Below are positions 38,760-49,176 of a DNA stretch of 64,000 bases, in pieces. Position 1 is the stretch's first letter. Every line of letters starts with the position of its first letter. The stretch is from Corynebacterium capitovis DSM 44611. Its GTDB lineage: Bacteria > Actinomycetota > Actinomycetes > Mycobacteriales > Mycobacteriaceae. The stretch lies in contig NZ_CP047117.1 of the NCBI RefSeq assembly GCF_030440535.1, forward strand, positions 372,001-436,000, in the 5' to 3' direction. Below the pieces are notes generated by a model. It had not been told where the DNA came from and searched no databases. It was given only the letters and a program-made list of their open reading frames with translations. Made by a program: the position numbers and the translations under genes.

Positions 38760-39368
38760 CTAGTGCGGCCAGTGCGTCGTGTGCCAGAAGGAACTGGCGT
38801 CGAGACCAAAGCTGTACAGCGCGCGGCGCACCAGTGGCATGGACAGGCCGATGACGCTGGAGGGATCGCCGTCGATGGAGTCGATAAACCAGCTGCCCAG
38901 CGCCTCGAGGGTGAAGGCCCCGGCGCACGTCAACGGCTCTCCGCTGCGGGCGTAGGCCTCGATGTCGCGGTCGGTCGGCGTGCCAAAGCGCACGGCTGTG
39001 GAGACCGTTTCAATGAACCACGTGCCGTCGTATTCGATCGCGTGGCCGGTCACAAGCTGCGCCACCTTCCCCCGCTGCTCCCGCCAACGGGCGATCGTCG
39101 CCTCGACGGTGTAGGGCTTGCCCTGCAGCGTGCCGTCGAGAAGAAGCATCGAATCGCACCCGATGACCACAGCAGACGGGTAGGAGGGCGCAACTTCGGC
39201 AGCCTTGGCACGGGCGAGGGCGGCGACGACCTCAGAGGGATCCGCGCCGGTAAGGCTGGCGATGAGCGCTTCCTCGTCCACGGACGAGGGGTGGACCACC
39301 GGGCTGACACCTGCGCGTTCGAGGAGCATGCGGCGCGACGGCGACGCGGAGGCGAGAACGATGCGCAT
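38760..39368 (-). CDS. maf: Maf-type nucleoside triphosphate pyrophosphatase
   Basis: 202 residues with the Maf N-terminal signature VLASASPSRRMLLERAG, the acidic VHPSSVDEEAL, and the nucleotide-binding VIGCDSMLLLDG. Maf proteins hydrolyse modified or canonical NTPs to monophosphates and are linked to septum control. ATG at 39368 overlaps the accE stop by one base (TAATG), so it is the last gene of accD-accE-maf. An upstream in-frame start at 39440 would add an Arg/Pro tail unlike the family. Confidence 0.92.
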   Translation of the reverse strand: MRIVLASASPSRRMLLERAGVSPVVHPSSVDEEALIASLTGADPSEVVAALARAKAAEVAPSYPSAVVIGCDSMLLLDGTLQGKPYTVEATIARWREQRGKVAQLVTGHAIEYDGTWFIETVSTAVRFGTPTDRDIEAYARSGEPLTCAGAFTLEALGSWFIDSIDGDPSSVIGLSMPLVRRALYSFGLDASSFWHTTHWPH

Positions 39369-39577
39369 TAGAAGTAGGTGATGTTGGCAAACGCGCCCGG
39401 GTTGAACACGTGGGGGTGGCCCGGCAGGTCTGAACCCCACAGGTTGCGGTCCGCGCCAGACTGTGGTCCGGCGCTGGCCGCGGCGGAGGACTGCAGGTCG
39501 GCGAGGACCGCGGTGAGGGCGGCCAGCTCGTCGTCAGTCGGGTGGCCCTTGACGACGGTGAACGTGGGCGTGGTCAT
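39368..39577 (-). CDS. accE: Acyl-CoA carboxylase epsilon subunit
   Basis: 69 residues. The N-terminal FTVVKGHPTDDELAALTAVL is the typical epsilon-subunit motif, followed by an Ala/Ser/Gly linker and a C-terminal WGSDLPGHPHVFNPGAFANITYF. AccE stabilises or activates the alpha-beta carboxylase complex in actinomycetes. AAGGAG 8 nt before the ATG. It lies 13 nt after accD and overlaps maf by one base. Confidence 0.93.
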   Translation of the reverse strand: MTTPTFTVVKGHPTDDELAALTAVLADLQSSAAASAGPQSGADRNLWGSDLPGHPHVFNPGAFANITYF

Positions 39578-39590
39578 GGTCGGTGCTCCT

Positions 39591-41084
39591 TTATAGGGGG
39601 ATGTTGCCGTGCTTCTTCGCGGGCGGGTAGACGACTTTGCGCTCGAGCAGTCGCAAGGCCTCGCTCACGTGAGTGCGGGTCGCGGCGGGCTCGATGACGG
39701 AATCCACCAACCCCCGCTCGGTAGCCACGTAGGGGTTGAGGTTGTCTTCCGCGTACGCCTCGGCATCCACGTCCAACGCCCTGGCCATCGTGGGGGCGTC
39801 GGCGAGGGCGATCTGCGCCGTCGGCCACGCGAAGACGAAGTCTGCCCCGAGCAGCTTCGAGCCCATTACGGCATAGGCGCTCCCCAGGGCCTTTCGCGTG
39901 ACGACGGTCACTGTACCCACCTGGGCTTCCGCGAAGGAATAGGCGAGCGCGGCCGCGCCGGCGAGGACGCCGGAGTGCTCTTCCTGAGTGGAGGGGACGA
40001 ACCCGGGGGAGTCGACGAAGAAAACGACGGGCAAGTTGAAGGCGTCGCAGGTGCGAATGAAGCGGGCAGCCTTGCGTGCAGCGGCGACGCTAAGGCACCC
40101 AGCCAGGGAGGACGGCTGGTTCGCGACGACACCCACAGCCCGGCCGCCCACGTGGGCGAACCCGGTGATGATGTTGTCGGCGTAATCCGCTCCGACTTCA
40201 AGCAGGTCACCGTCGGTGACGCCCGCGATGACATCGTGGGCGTCGTAGGCGGCGGCTTCATCGTCTGGGATGAAGGCGTTGAGATCCGGGGCGTCGAGGT
40301 CTCCGGCGGGCTCGCTGAGGGGCGCGCCCGCGCGGTTGTTCACCGGCAGGTAGCCCAAGATGTCGCGGGTGAGCTCCAACGCCTCGTCATCCGAGGCAGC
40401 GGTGAAGTGGGCCAGGCCGGTGGTCACGGCGTGGACTGAGGCTCCACCGAGGGAGTCGGCCGTGGCAGCCTCACCGGAGACCGAAGCAACCACGTGTGGG
40501 TCCGCGAGGTGGGCTGCAGCGCCGTCGGCCATGACCACAAGGTCTGCCAGCGGGATGGTCAGTGCCGCGAGGGAGGACGTCGGGCCGGCGACGACCGCGA
40601 TGTGCGGGATGAGACCAGAAGCCTGGGTGGCGGCGCGCAGGATCTTGCCCTGCATCGCCGCCGCAATCACGCCTTCTTGGGCGCGGGCGCCGGCGGAGTC
40701 GTAGATACCAACCAGGGGAACGCCGACCTTGGTGGCGAGGTCGTAAACCTTCAGGATCTTTTCCGCGTATACCTCGCCCATTGCGCCGTCGAACACCGAC
40801 GGGTCCTGCGAGAAGACGCAGACCCGCCGGCCATCGACGGTGCCGTACCCTGCCACGACGCCGTCGGTCGCGGGTTTGGTGCGGTCCATCTTGAACACCT
40901 CGACGCGGTGGCGGGCCAGCGCATCAAGTTCGACGAAGGAACCGGGATCGAGCAGCTTCTCCACTCGCTCGCGGACGGTCCTCGCGCCCTCAGAACCGGC
41001 GGGCGCCTGCGCCTCCCCCAGCCGGTTGCGCAGGTCCTCCAGCCTACCGGCGGTTGTGCCCATGTCGGGTTTGGAAGAAGTCAT
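39591..41084 (-). CDS. accD: Acyl-CoA carboxylase beta subunit (carboxyltransferase)
   Basis: 497 residues of the propionyl-CoA/acetyl-CoA carboxylase beta family: VVAGYGTVDGRRVCVFSQDP, YDSAGARAQEGVIAA (first oxyanion region) and FFVDSPGFVPSTQEEHSGVL, with a C-terminal VIEPAATRTHVSEALRLL. It carries CO2 from AccBC biotin to the acyl-CoA. Related corynebacteria have two adjacent accD genes here, as I recall, whereas only one is present in this window. ATG at 41084 is preferred over the GTG at 41090; TAAGGT lies 8 nt upstream. Which acyl-CoA it uses cannot be told from sequence reading. Confidence 0.93.
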   Translation of the reverse strand: MTSSKPDMGTTAGRLEDLRNRLGEAQAPAGSEGARTVRERVEKLLDPGSFVELDALARHRVEVFKMDRTKPATDGVVAGYGTVDGRRVCVFSQDPSVFDGAMGEVYAEKILKVYDLATKVGVPLVGIYDSAGARAQEGVIAAAMQGKILRAATQASGLIPHIAVVAGPTSSLAALTIPLADLVVMADGAAAHLADPHVVASVSGEAATADSLGGASVHAVTTGLAHFTAASDDEALELTRDILGYLPVNNRAGAPLSEPAGDLDAPDLNAFIPDDEAAAYDAHDVIAGVTDGDLLEVGADYADNIITGFAHVGGRAVGVVANQPSSLAGCLSVAAARKAARFIRTCDAFNLPVVFFVDSPGFVPSTQEEHSGVLAGAAALAYSFAEAQVGTVTVVTRKALGSAYAVMGSKLLGADFVFAWPTAQIALADAPTMARALDVDAEAYAEDNLNPYVATERGLVDSVIEPAATRTHVSEALRLLERKVVYPPAKKHGNIPL

Positions 41085-41092
41085 AAGCACCT

Positions 41093-41098
41093 ACCTTA
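41093..41098 (-). promoter_or_regulatory. Candidate -10 of accD within an inverted repeat
   Basis: Minus-strand TAAGGT, 8 nt from the ATG at 41084. It overlaps the first arm of an 8-bp inverted repeat (TTATCCCG 41096-41103 and CGGGATAA 41126-41133), which could be an operator. Confidence 0.4.
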
Positions 41099-41270
41099 TC
41101 CCGCCACGTGGGGGGGATGAACTTTCGGGATAAACAGAAACAGCAGCATCTTTATCGTAAAAAGCCGTCGCACCGTTTCACTACCACGGTTGCGCGGGCC
41201 ACGCATCGGTCTGTGGGCGCGTGTTTAATGGGGGTCCACTACACCGCCAACCACACAGGAGTGAAAGCGT

Positions 41271-42920
41271 ATGAAAATCGCCGTCACGGGCGCATCGGGC
41301 AACGTCGGCACCGCCGTACTGCGTGCGCTCAAACAGGACGACCAAGTAACGGAGATCGTGGGCGTGTCGAGGCGCGTGCCGTCGACAAGCGTGGAGCCCT
41401 ACGCGGGCTGTGAATGGCACAGCATCGATGTCGGGGCGGCTTCCCGGCCCCAGGAATCGGTCGCGGCGCTTTCGGAGGCGTTCGCGGGTGCGGACTGCGT
41501 GATCCACCTGGCCTGGATTATCTTTCCCAACCACGACCGTGAGCTGCTGCGGCGTGTGAATGTCGAGGGGACGCGCCGCGTGCTCGACGCCGCCGTTGCC
41601 GCCGGTGTGAAGCACGTTGTCGTGGCATCCTCGATCGGCGCCTACAGCCCCGACCCCGCCCGCGCCGAGGTGTCGAGTCCCAGCGACAACCCTCCGCTGC
41701 GCGGGGAGGATTTCGAAGCGCGCGGCATCAACGGGTCGCACTACAGCGAGGACAAAGGCGCGGTCGAGGCGATGCTCGACGAGTTCGAGGCCGCCCACCC
41801 CGACATCACCGTCGCTCGCCTGCGACCCGGCCTTATCTTCCAGTCCGACGCGGCCTCCGCGATCAAGCGCTTCTTCCTCGGGTCGTGGGTGCCCGGTAAG
41901 CTTCTCGACGCCGGCGCGCTGCCAACCCTCCCGCTACCGAAGGGCGTGCGCGCCCAGGCCGTCCACTCCGACGACATCGGGCAGGCCTACCGCCTCGCTG
42001 CGGTGACGGGCGCATCCGGGGCCTTTAACATCTGTGCCGACGACGTGCTCGGTCCGCAGGAGCTGGCGGACATCCTGGACCACGGGAAGTTCGTCGAGCT
42101 GCCACCAGCCCTGGTTCGCGGCGCCGTTGCCGCAGCACACGCTTCGGGCGCGATCGCTGCGGACGCCGGTTGGGTGGACATGGCGATGGGCGTGCCAATG
42201 ATGGACAATTCCCGGGCAAAAGACGTGCTCGGGTGGGCACCGACGCGCAGCGCGAAGGACGCCGTGGCGGAAGTGTTGAAGGCGATGTCCGAGGGCGCCG
42301 GTTTCGATTCGCCCAGCTTATGGGCGGAAGACAAGGCGGAGACCGCGTTTGCCGCCATCGGCGGCTCGGTCCAAGACGCGCTCGAGCAGGCCCGTACGGG
42401 CTCGGAGATCACCGAGCGGATCGACACGGGGCTGCTCCGGCACCTGCTGGCCAACCACCTCGCCGGAGGACGCACGGCCGTGGAGCGCCTCGACATGATG
42501 ACCCTGAACTACCAGGACACCCCGGTGTTCCCGCAGATCGCCGAGGCCGCCCGCGACATCCGGGCCGACCGGGACTTCCTCGAGCTGCTGGCCGAGTCAT
42601 TCGGGATGGGCCCGAAGGCGTACCAAGAGGCGGCAGCGTGGGCCGGCGAGAAAATCGCTCGGCTCAAGCCCAACGGGCGGGTCACCGAGCGTTCACCGAT
42701 GGCGCTGCTGCTGGAGGCCGAGCTTCTGCGCTCAGCCGTGGTGGGCAAGATCGGGCTGTGGGAGGTGCTGCGCGATAACGCCAGCGACCTCGGCCTGAAT
42801 GCGGCGTTCTTCGACACTCTCGTCGATTCCGCGCAAAGCCAGCTGGACCTGCTCAACGAGGTCCACGCCCACGCCTCCGCGACCGCGCTGCGCACTGACG
42901 CGGAGACGTACCGGAGCTAG
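41271..42920 (+). CDS. NAD-dependent epimerase/dehydratase fused to a helical domain
   Basis: 549 residues. Residues 1 to about 335 form an extended SDR: the Rossmann motif VTGASGNVGTAVLRAL, a catalytic-type Ser-Tyr-Lys arrangement with SSIGAYSP and HYSEDKGAVEAML (Tyr; the Lys of the usual YxxxK is at SEDK), and substrate-domain segments. Residues about 360-549 are all helical with LLRHLLANHLAGGRTAVERL and later a long helix, resembling the ferritin-like/YciE-type bundles. The fusion is unusual. GGAG precedes the ATG. Its 3' end faces the catalase gene, which might link it to redox stress (inference). Confidence 0.7.
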   Translation: MKIAVTGASGNVGTAVLRALKQDDQVTEIVGVSRRVPSTSVEPYAGCEWHSIDVGAASRPQESVAALSEAFAGADCVIHLAWIIFPNHDRELLRRVNVEGTRRVLDAAVAAGVKHVVVASSIGAYSPDPARAEVSSPSDNPPLRGEDFEARGINGSHYSEDKGAVEAMLDEFEAAHPDITVARLRPGLIFQSDAASAIKRFFLGSWVPGKLLDAGALPTLPLPKGVRAQAVHSDDIGQAYRLAAVTGASGAFNICADDVLGPQELADILDHGKFVELPPALVRGAVAAAHASGAIAADAGWVDMAMGVPMMDNSRAKDVLGWAPTRSAKDAVAEVLKAMSEGAGFDSPSLWAEDKAETAFAAIGGSVQDALEQARTGSEITERIDTGLLRHLLANHLAGGRTAVERLDMMTLNYQDTPVFPQIAEAARDIRADRDFLELLAESFGMGPKAYQEAAAWAGEKIARLKPNGRVTERSPMALLLEAELLRSAVVGKIGLWEVLRDNASDLGLNAAFFDTLVDSAQSQLDLLNEVHAHASATALRTDAETYRS

Positions 42921-42938
42921 TGGGGGGCTAGCTGGGGG

Positions 42939-45077
<2,139 letters not shown>

Positions 45078-45192
45078 GTCCTCTGCCTGTTCACTCGAAC
45101 TTATGGGTGCACGATCGAGCGTAGGGGAGTTCGAGGAACCGTGCAGAAAACCTGGTGTGACACCTAGTGCGCAGCGGCCTCGTCCGCGGGGG

Positions 45193-45450
45193 TTATTCCG
45201 GCCACGCGGGACCACGGCGAATTCGGATCGGCCCCCTCGCGCTCTCCGCGTCGACGGTCGTGTGCCCCTGCGTCGCCACCACCGTGCCCCGCTCAGCTAG
45301 GCGCGCTGCCGCTGCCCGCACGGCTGGCATGAGGTCGCGCCAGGCGTCGCCACCTAGCTCGCGCGCCACGTCCGAAGGGCATATCGAGGACTCCGGAGCC
45401 CGAGCATCCAGCTTCTCGACGATCCCCCGCCCCAGTTCATCCTCCGTCAT
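45193..45450 (-). CDS. DUF3253-family small protein
   Basis: 85 residues, winged-helix-like, with ICPSDVARELGGDAWRDLMP and a C-terminal VDAESARGPIRIRRG, the DUF3253 signature. Function unknown. ATG at 45450 overlaps the stop of the DoxX-like gene (ATGA), so the two form an operon. No signal peptide. Confidence 0.72.
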   Translation of the reverse strand: MTEDELGRGIVEKLDARAPESSICPSDVARELGGDAWRDLMPAVRAAAARLAERGTVVATQGHTTVDAESARGPIRIRRGPAWPE

Positions 45451-45815
45451 CGCCGGGAGATTCCCCACGCGGCCAGGATCAGGGGGACCTGCACGGGGAG
45501 GCGCCCGATCGAGATGAGCTGCAGGAGCAACGGCTTATCCCGCCACTGCCACGCCATGTAGATGTTCGCGGGCCACACCGCGAGGAGGAGCGCGGCGCAG
45601 GTCATACCACCGATTCGCCGTGTCGCTGGGTTGGCGATCAGCAACGCCACAGCCAGTTCCGCGACCCCGGACGCATACGTGTAGAACCGCGCCGGGCCGG
45701 GCAACTGCGGCGGGACGATCGAGTCGAAGGGCTCGGGTGTGACTACGTGGAGCACCCCGGCGCCGGTGAAGACCGGGGCAAGTGCTTTGTGCAGGGGCTT
45801 GTTGAGGCGCGACAT
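45447..45815 (-). CDS. DoxX-like integral membrane protein
   Basis: 122 residues with four hydrophobic segments and the DoxX-type pattern: GAGVLHVVTPEPFDSIVPP after the first segment, YASGVAELAVALLI, and PANIYMAWQW. Short four-helix membrane proteins of this family are linked to quinone or redox processes, but no activity can be assigned. ATG at 45815 shows TAGGCT 7 nt upstream and no Shine-Dalgarno. Translation is coupled to the DUF3253 gene. Confidence 0.72.
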   Translation of the reverse strand: MSRLNKPLHKALAPVFTGAGVLHVVTPEPFDSIVPPQLPGPARFYTYASGVAELAVALLIANPATRRIGGMTCAALLLAVWPANIYMAWQWRDKPLLLQLISIGRLPVQVPLILAAWGISRR

Positions 45816-45822
45816 GGTGTTG

Positions 45823-45828
45823 AGCCTA
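45823..45828 (-). promoter_or_regulatory. Candidate -10 of the DoxX-like gene
   Basis: Minus-strand TAGGCT, 7 nt ahead of the ATG at 45815. Confidence 0.35.
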
Positions 45829-45946
45829 CGGGTTGGCCCGCGCGGCGACGAGGTCCCGAGAAGCGTGGCAGCCATGACTTTTTTGTACAAAACTACCTGC
45901 CTCGTGTTGGCCGCTCTCACCGACGCCAGACTCCCCGTACCGGGAG

Positions 45947-46126
45947 ATGAGGGAGTGCGCCGACGGGGTGCGGGGCCGGCTCGTCGGCAGCACCCGGGGC
46001 AGCAGTCTCGGCGGCAGTGACATGTACCTGCTGATCGCGTCGATCGCGCACGTCGGCTGCGTGCTGTTCGATTCTGCGCTGAACGCGGCGTCGGACGCGC
46101 AGATGCGCGAAAGCCATGGTCGATAA
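45947..46126 (+). other. Short ORF or gene remnant in a 354-bp gap
   Basis: The stretch 45816-46169 holds no clear gene. A 59-codon frame from ATG 45947 (RECADGVRGRLVGSTRGSS to ASDAQMRESHGR) has protein-like composition with a short hydrophobic segment, but no ribosome binding site and no family I recognise. It could be the 3' end of a decayed gene at the edge of the accessory region. Confidence 0.25.
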
Positions 46127-46169
46127 CCCGTTCGAACGCGGCGGGGCCTGTGTCGCGAGCGCGGGTTGA

Positions 46170-46655
46170 ATGGAAGTCATGGAAAGAAAAAACAGCAGAG
46201 AAAAGATTCCGGCCGAGCTCTATGAGGGGGTCGTGACGCTACGTGACAACCTCCGCGAGCCCTACACCCCGTCCTGGTGTCGCGCGCAGGAGCAGGCCGA
46301 CGGCGTCATTGCCGTGGGCTATCCGACGTACCCCGACTGGCTATGGTCCGGCATCTGGGACGGCATCTACCTGATCGAGTTTTTCGGCGCCGACTACTTC
46401 ACGTACTACGACGAATTCGACTTCATCGAGGACCCGGACGAGGTAAAGCAGTTCACCCTGGACAAGCTGTACACGTGGTTCGTCGTCTTCGGCAACCGCG
46501 AGCGTATGAGCGAGGGGCTCATCGGCAACGGTGCCGAGCAGGGTACCGTCTTCCTCATTGCGGATCGCCTCATCGAGTTGCTTAACAGCGACCGCAGCGC
46601 CATGTCCGCCATCGGCACGAGCAATTGGACCAAAAAACGCGCCGAGGGCTGGTGA
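46170..46655 (+). CDS. DUF6508-family hypothetical protein
   Basis: 161 residues, acidic and aromatic-rich, with GYPTYPDWLWSGIWDGIYLI and a following FFGADYFTYYDEFDF. This Trp/Tyr-rich pattern recalls DUF6508 proteins of unknown function. No signal peptide or membrane span. ATG at 46170 or 46179; neither has a strong ribosome binding site. It is the first gene of the accessory stretch, 35 nt before the PH-domain gene on the same strand. Confidence 0.55.
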   Translation: MEVMERKNSREKIPAELYEGVVTLRDNLREPYTPSWCRAQEQADGVIAVGYPTYPDWLWSGIWDGIYLIEFFGADYFTYYDEFDFIEDPDEVKQFTLDKLYTWFVVFGNRERMSEGLIGNGAEQGTVFLIADRLIELLNSDRSAMSAIGTSNWTKKRAEGW

Positions 46656-46690
46656 CGGTTCCAGGTCGAAACCCCTGAAGGAGAAACACT

Positions 46691-47062
46691 ATGGAAATGA
46701 GCAACATCGCTGAATGGACCTTTGTCTCGGAGGTCCCGATACCCGAAGACGTCACTGAACTTCTCGTCCCCGGTGAGCGGGCTGTCGTCGCCTTTAAGAC
46801 CTTCCGCGACAGCGCGATTTTCACCTCGCACCGCCTCATCGTGCGCGACGCCCAGGGTATTCGCGCGAAGAAGATCGAGGTGTATTCGCTGCCGTACTCG
46901 TCCATCAACATGTGGTCGACCGAAAACGCCGGGTCCCTCGACTTCAATGCCGAGATCGAAATGTGGACCCGCGCTGGCAAAATCAAGATCAAGATTGGAC
47001 GAGGGCTCGACGTGCGGCAGATCGACAGACTCATCGGCCAGTGTGTGCTGGGTTTGAAGTAG
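46691..47062 (+). CDS. Bacterial PH-domain protein
   Basis: 123 residues matching a single bacterial PH-type domain: LLVPGERAVVAFKTFRDSA, then IFTSHRLIVRDAQGIRAKKIEVYSLPY and a C-terminal amphipathic helix. GAAGGAGAAAC precedes the ATG. Such small PH proteins have no known enzymatic role and may bind membranes or partners. It is followed after 11 nt by the Mrr-type nuclease gene, suggesting co-transcription. Confidence 0.72.
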   Translation: MEMSNIAEWTFVSEVPIPEDVTELLVPGERAVVAFKTFRDSAIFTSHRLIVRDAQGIRAKKIEVYSLPYSSINMWSTENAGSLDFNAEIEMWTRAGKIKIKIGRGLDVRQIDRLIGQCVLGLK

Positions 47063-47073
47063 GAGAAGATACA

Positions 47074-48093
47074 GTGGTGGAGTCGCGTATGTGGGGACTG
47101 CACAACGACGCGCTCAAAGAAGAACTGGTCGAGCGAGGTTTCGTTAGTATCGGCTGGGACGAACTGGGCGACTTACGGCACCTGACGGGTGGCCGCGACG
47201 CTATTAAGGCGGAGCTGTCTCGCCAAAACCCGGAGGATTCTGCGGGGCGCATCAATTCCCGGGCGGGCGTGGTTTACCGGTTTGCCCACGTCATGAAGCC
47301 TGGAGATCTCGTCGTTGCACCCTACAAGCCGGACAGCACGATCAACATTGGCCGTGTTTCCGGTGAATACTACTTCGAAGCGGAAGCACCCTTCCACCGC
47401 CACCGCCACCCGGTTGAGTGGCTCAAGACCGGCGTAGCGCGTAACGAGTTCAGCCAAAGTGCGCTGTACGAATTGGGTTCAGCGATCACGCTGTTCACGG
47501 TACGGCGACATGTCGAGGAGATACTTGCGGTTTTGGATGGAAAACCGGTGATCACGCCTCAAAAGGAACCTGTAAGCGACACGCTGGAGGCGGAAGACCA
47601 GACTTCTGAGATGCCGACGGCTGCTCGCATTGAGCAGTCAACGACAGATTTCATTTTAGAGGCAATCAGCAAGGAGATCACGCCAGCGGAATTCGAGGAG
47701 CTCACCGCCGACGTGCTCCGCGCGCTCGGATATCGCGCACGCGTCACTCCCTACAGCCGGGACGGCGGGGTCGATGTCATTGCGCACCGGGACCCGCTTG
47801 GAGTCGAGCCGCCACAGATCATGGTGCAATGCAAGCAGAGGATCGGATCGGTTACCGCGCCTGACGTCCAACAGCTGGTGGGAGCCGGCTGGGGCAGTTC
47901 TCTCCTTTACATCACCACGGGAAGCTTCACCCGGGATGCCCAGATGATTGAGAGGCAGAACAGCAGCCTGCGTTTGATTTCCGGAAGCGAATTAGCTGCC
48001 CTGGTTATTGCGAATTACGCGAAGCTACCTGAGAGGTGGCGCAAGGTTATGCCACTTCGCCCGGTCATGGCAGTGGATACCAAAGCTGAGTGA
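47074..48093 (+). CDS. Mrr-type restriction endonuclease with N-terminal recognition-like domain
   Basis: 339 residues. Residues about 205-310 are an Mrr-type PD-(D/E)XK catalytic domain: EFEELTADVLRALGY, the Asp of GGVDVIAH (D233) and the VQCKQ motif (Q252-x-K254). Residues 1-150 (MWGLHNDALKEELVERGF through PGDLVVAPYKP) look like an EVE/PUA-type module that could read modified bases, so a type IV (modification-dependent) enzyme is likely; this is an inference. AGGAG precedes the GTG at 47074. Its stop overlaps the GTG of a degraded partner gene. Confidence 0.78.
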   Translation: MVESRMWGLHNDALKEELVERGFVSIGWDELGDLRHLTGGRDAIKAELSRQNPEDSAGRINSRAGVVYRFAHVMKPGDLVVAPYKPDSTINIGRVSGEYYFEAEAPFHRHRHPVEWLKTGVARNEFSQSALYELGSAITLFTVRRHVEEILAVLDGKPVITPQKEPVSDTLEAEDQTSEMPTAARIEQSTTDFILEAISKEITPAEFEELTADVLRALGYRARVTPYSRDGGVDVIAHRDPLGVEPPQIMVQCKQRIGSVTAPDVQQLVGAGWGSSLLYITTGSFTRDAQMIERQNSSLRLISGSELAALVIANYAKLPERWRKVMPLRPVMAVDTKAE

Positions 48094-48775
48094 GCGAAGT
48101 AGTGGGTCTTTCATTTGGTCAGTTTGCGAGAAGTCAAGATCACTACGGCGAGTGTGCCAGTTGGGCTGTGTGGAAGCTCGGTTCGTGTGACAACACGAGG
48201 TTTGTTCCTGACTCAAAGGTGGCTCCCAACTTCCCCCTCAACCGCGCCGTTGAAGTGCTTAACGCGATGTAGAGCGTGGAGGAATTTGACATCCACGCGA
48301 GGGATTTCCACACGGATGTTGTGTTGTTGGCGTTGACCTTTGCGCAGCGTGATGACCACATTAAGACCGCTATGCGAGGCCTGCCGTTTCACGCCTTTCA
48401 CGAGGAGACATCTGCATCGAGCGATTCACGTTTGCGTGGTGTTTGCGTTGGCACCAGCCTTGGGGGAGCTATGTCACCGACCTGGTGAAATTCGAAGGTA
48501 ACAAATTGGAGCCTTTGAGGAACTCCAATGCCGTTAGGGCACGAGCCCTACTCCGGGATAAACAGTTTCTTCGCAATCAGGTGGACGGGTTTGTTGCCGA
48601 GTTGAAGGCGCTGGGGTGCAACAACCCCGTTTTTGTGTGTCTGGGCCAAGAAGTTTTCAATGCCTTGAGCGGGTATTATCCGCGCGGTTGCTCCCCATCA
48701 GCACGAGTGCGCGCTTATCGACGGCACCTGGTGACGTGCTTCGACATGACACTAAGGGGACACCACACGGCGTAG
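48090..48775 (+). pseudogene. Degraded gene coupled to mrr; in-frame stop and frameshift
   Basis: GTG at 48090 overlaps the mrr stop (GTGA). The frame runs through ASWAVWKLGSCDNTRFVPDS to an in-frame TAG (48270-48272), then continues in the same frame with FDIHARDFHTDVVLLALTFA and PFHAFHE. Near 48459-48461 a single missing base shifts it, and protein-like sequence resumes as WGSYVTDLVKFEGNKLEPLRN, KALGCNNPVFVCLGQE to a TGA-type end at 48775. Correcting the two lesions gives about 228 residues. YVTDLVKFEG and the VFVCLGQEVF strand recall uracil-DNA-glycosylase-fold proteins; this is tentative. GC content is visibly lower than in neighbouring core genes. Confidence 0.65.
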
Positions 48776-48781
48776 TGCGCG

Positions 48782-49068
48782 GAGATCGCGCCGAGGGAGT
48801 TGCAGGCGTGGGCGGAGAAATGGATGCGGGAGTGGGGAGTGCGCGGCGGCGCAGGTACGAGGAGGTGACGATACCCGTGCCGGACGTCCTCTACCAGGCC
48901 GCCACCAAGTTCGACGGTTTCCGATTCACGCAGAAGATCGCGCTGGCCTTCGACGAAACCGGCGCGCGGAACGTCGCCGAAACGATAATCGTCACGGGGG
49001 TGCCTGCATTTGATGAACCGCCAACCACCGCGCACCTCGGCGAAGCGGGCCCCTTAATTACTGGTTAG
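48782..49068 (+). pseudogene. Remnant of another gene in two frames
   Basis: The first part reads EIAPRELQAWAEKWMREWG and ends at a TGA near 48867. The second part, in another frame, reads VLYQAATKFDGFRFTQKIAL then FDETGARNVAETIIVTG and stops at 49068. Both look like former coding sequence without a start codon or ribosome binding site. I do not recognise the family. The 108 bp from 49069 to the next start contain the promoter of the methyltransferase gene. Confidence 0.35.
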
Positions 49069-49146
49069 CTATCCGGACCGGGGGTTGCCGTTCTGCATTG
49101 CTCAATCGGACGGCGCGGTGTGATGCTGAGAGTAAACTGAACGAGT

Positions 49147-49152
49147 TAGACT
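49147..49152 (+). promoter_or_regulatory. Candidate -10 of the methyltransferase-helicase-nuclease unit
   Basis: TAGACT, 24 nt before the GTG at 49177, leaves room for a short leader carrying AAAGGA (49162-49167). Confidence 0.4.
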
Positions 49153-49176
49153 CACCCGTACAAAAGGAACCGCGCC

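Noticed and set aside
45947-46126. Transposase or phage-integrase remnant
   Set aside because: No DDE, DEDD or tyrosine-recombinase motif and no terminal inverted repeats are visible; left as an unassigned short frame.
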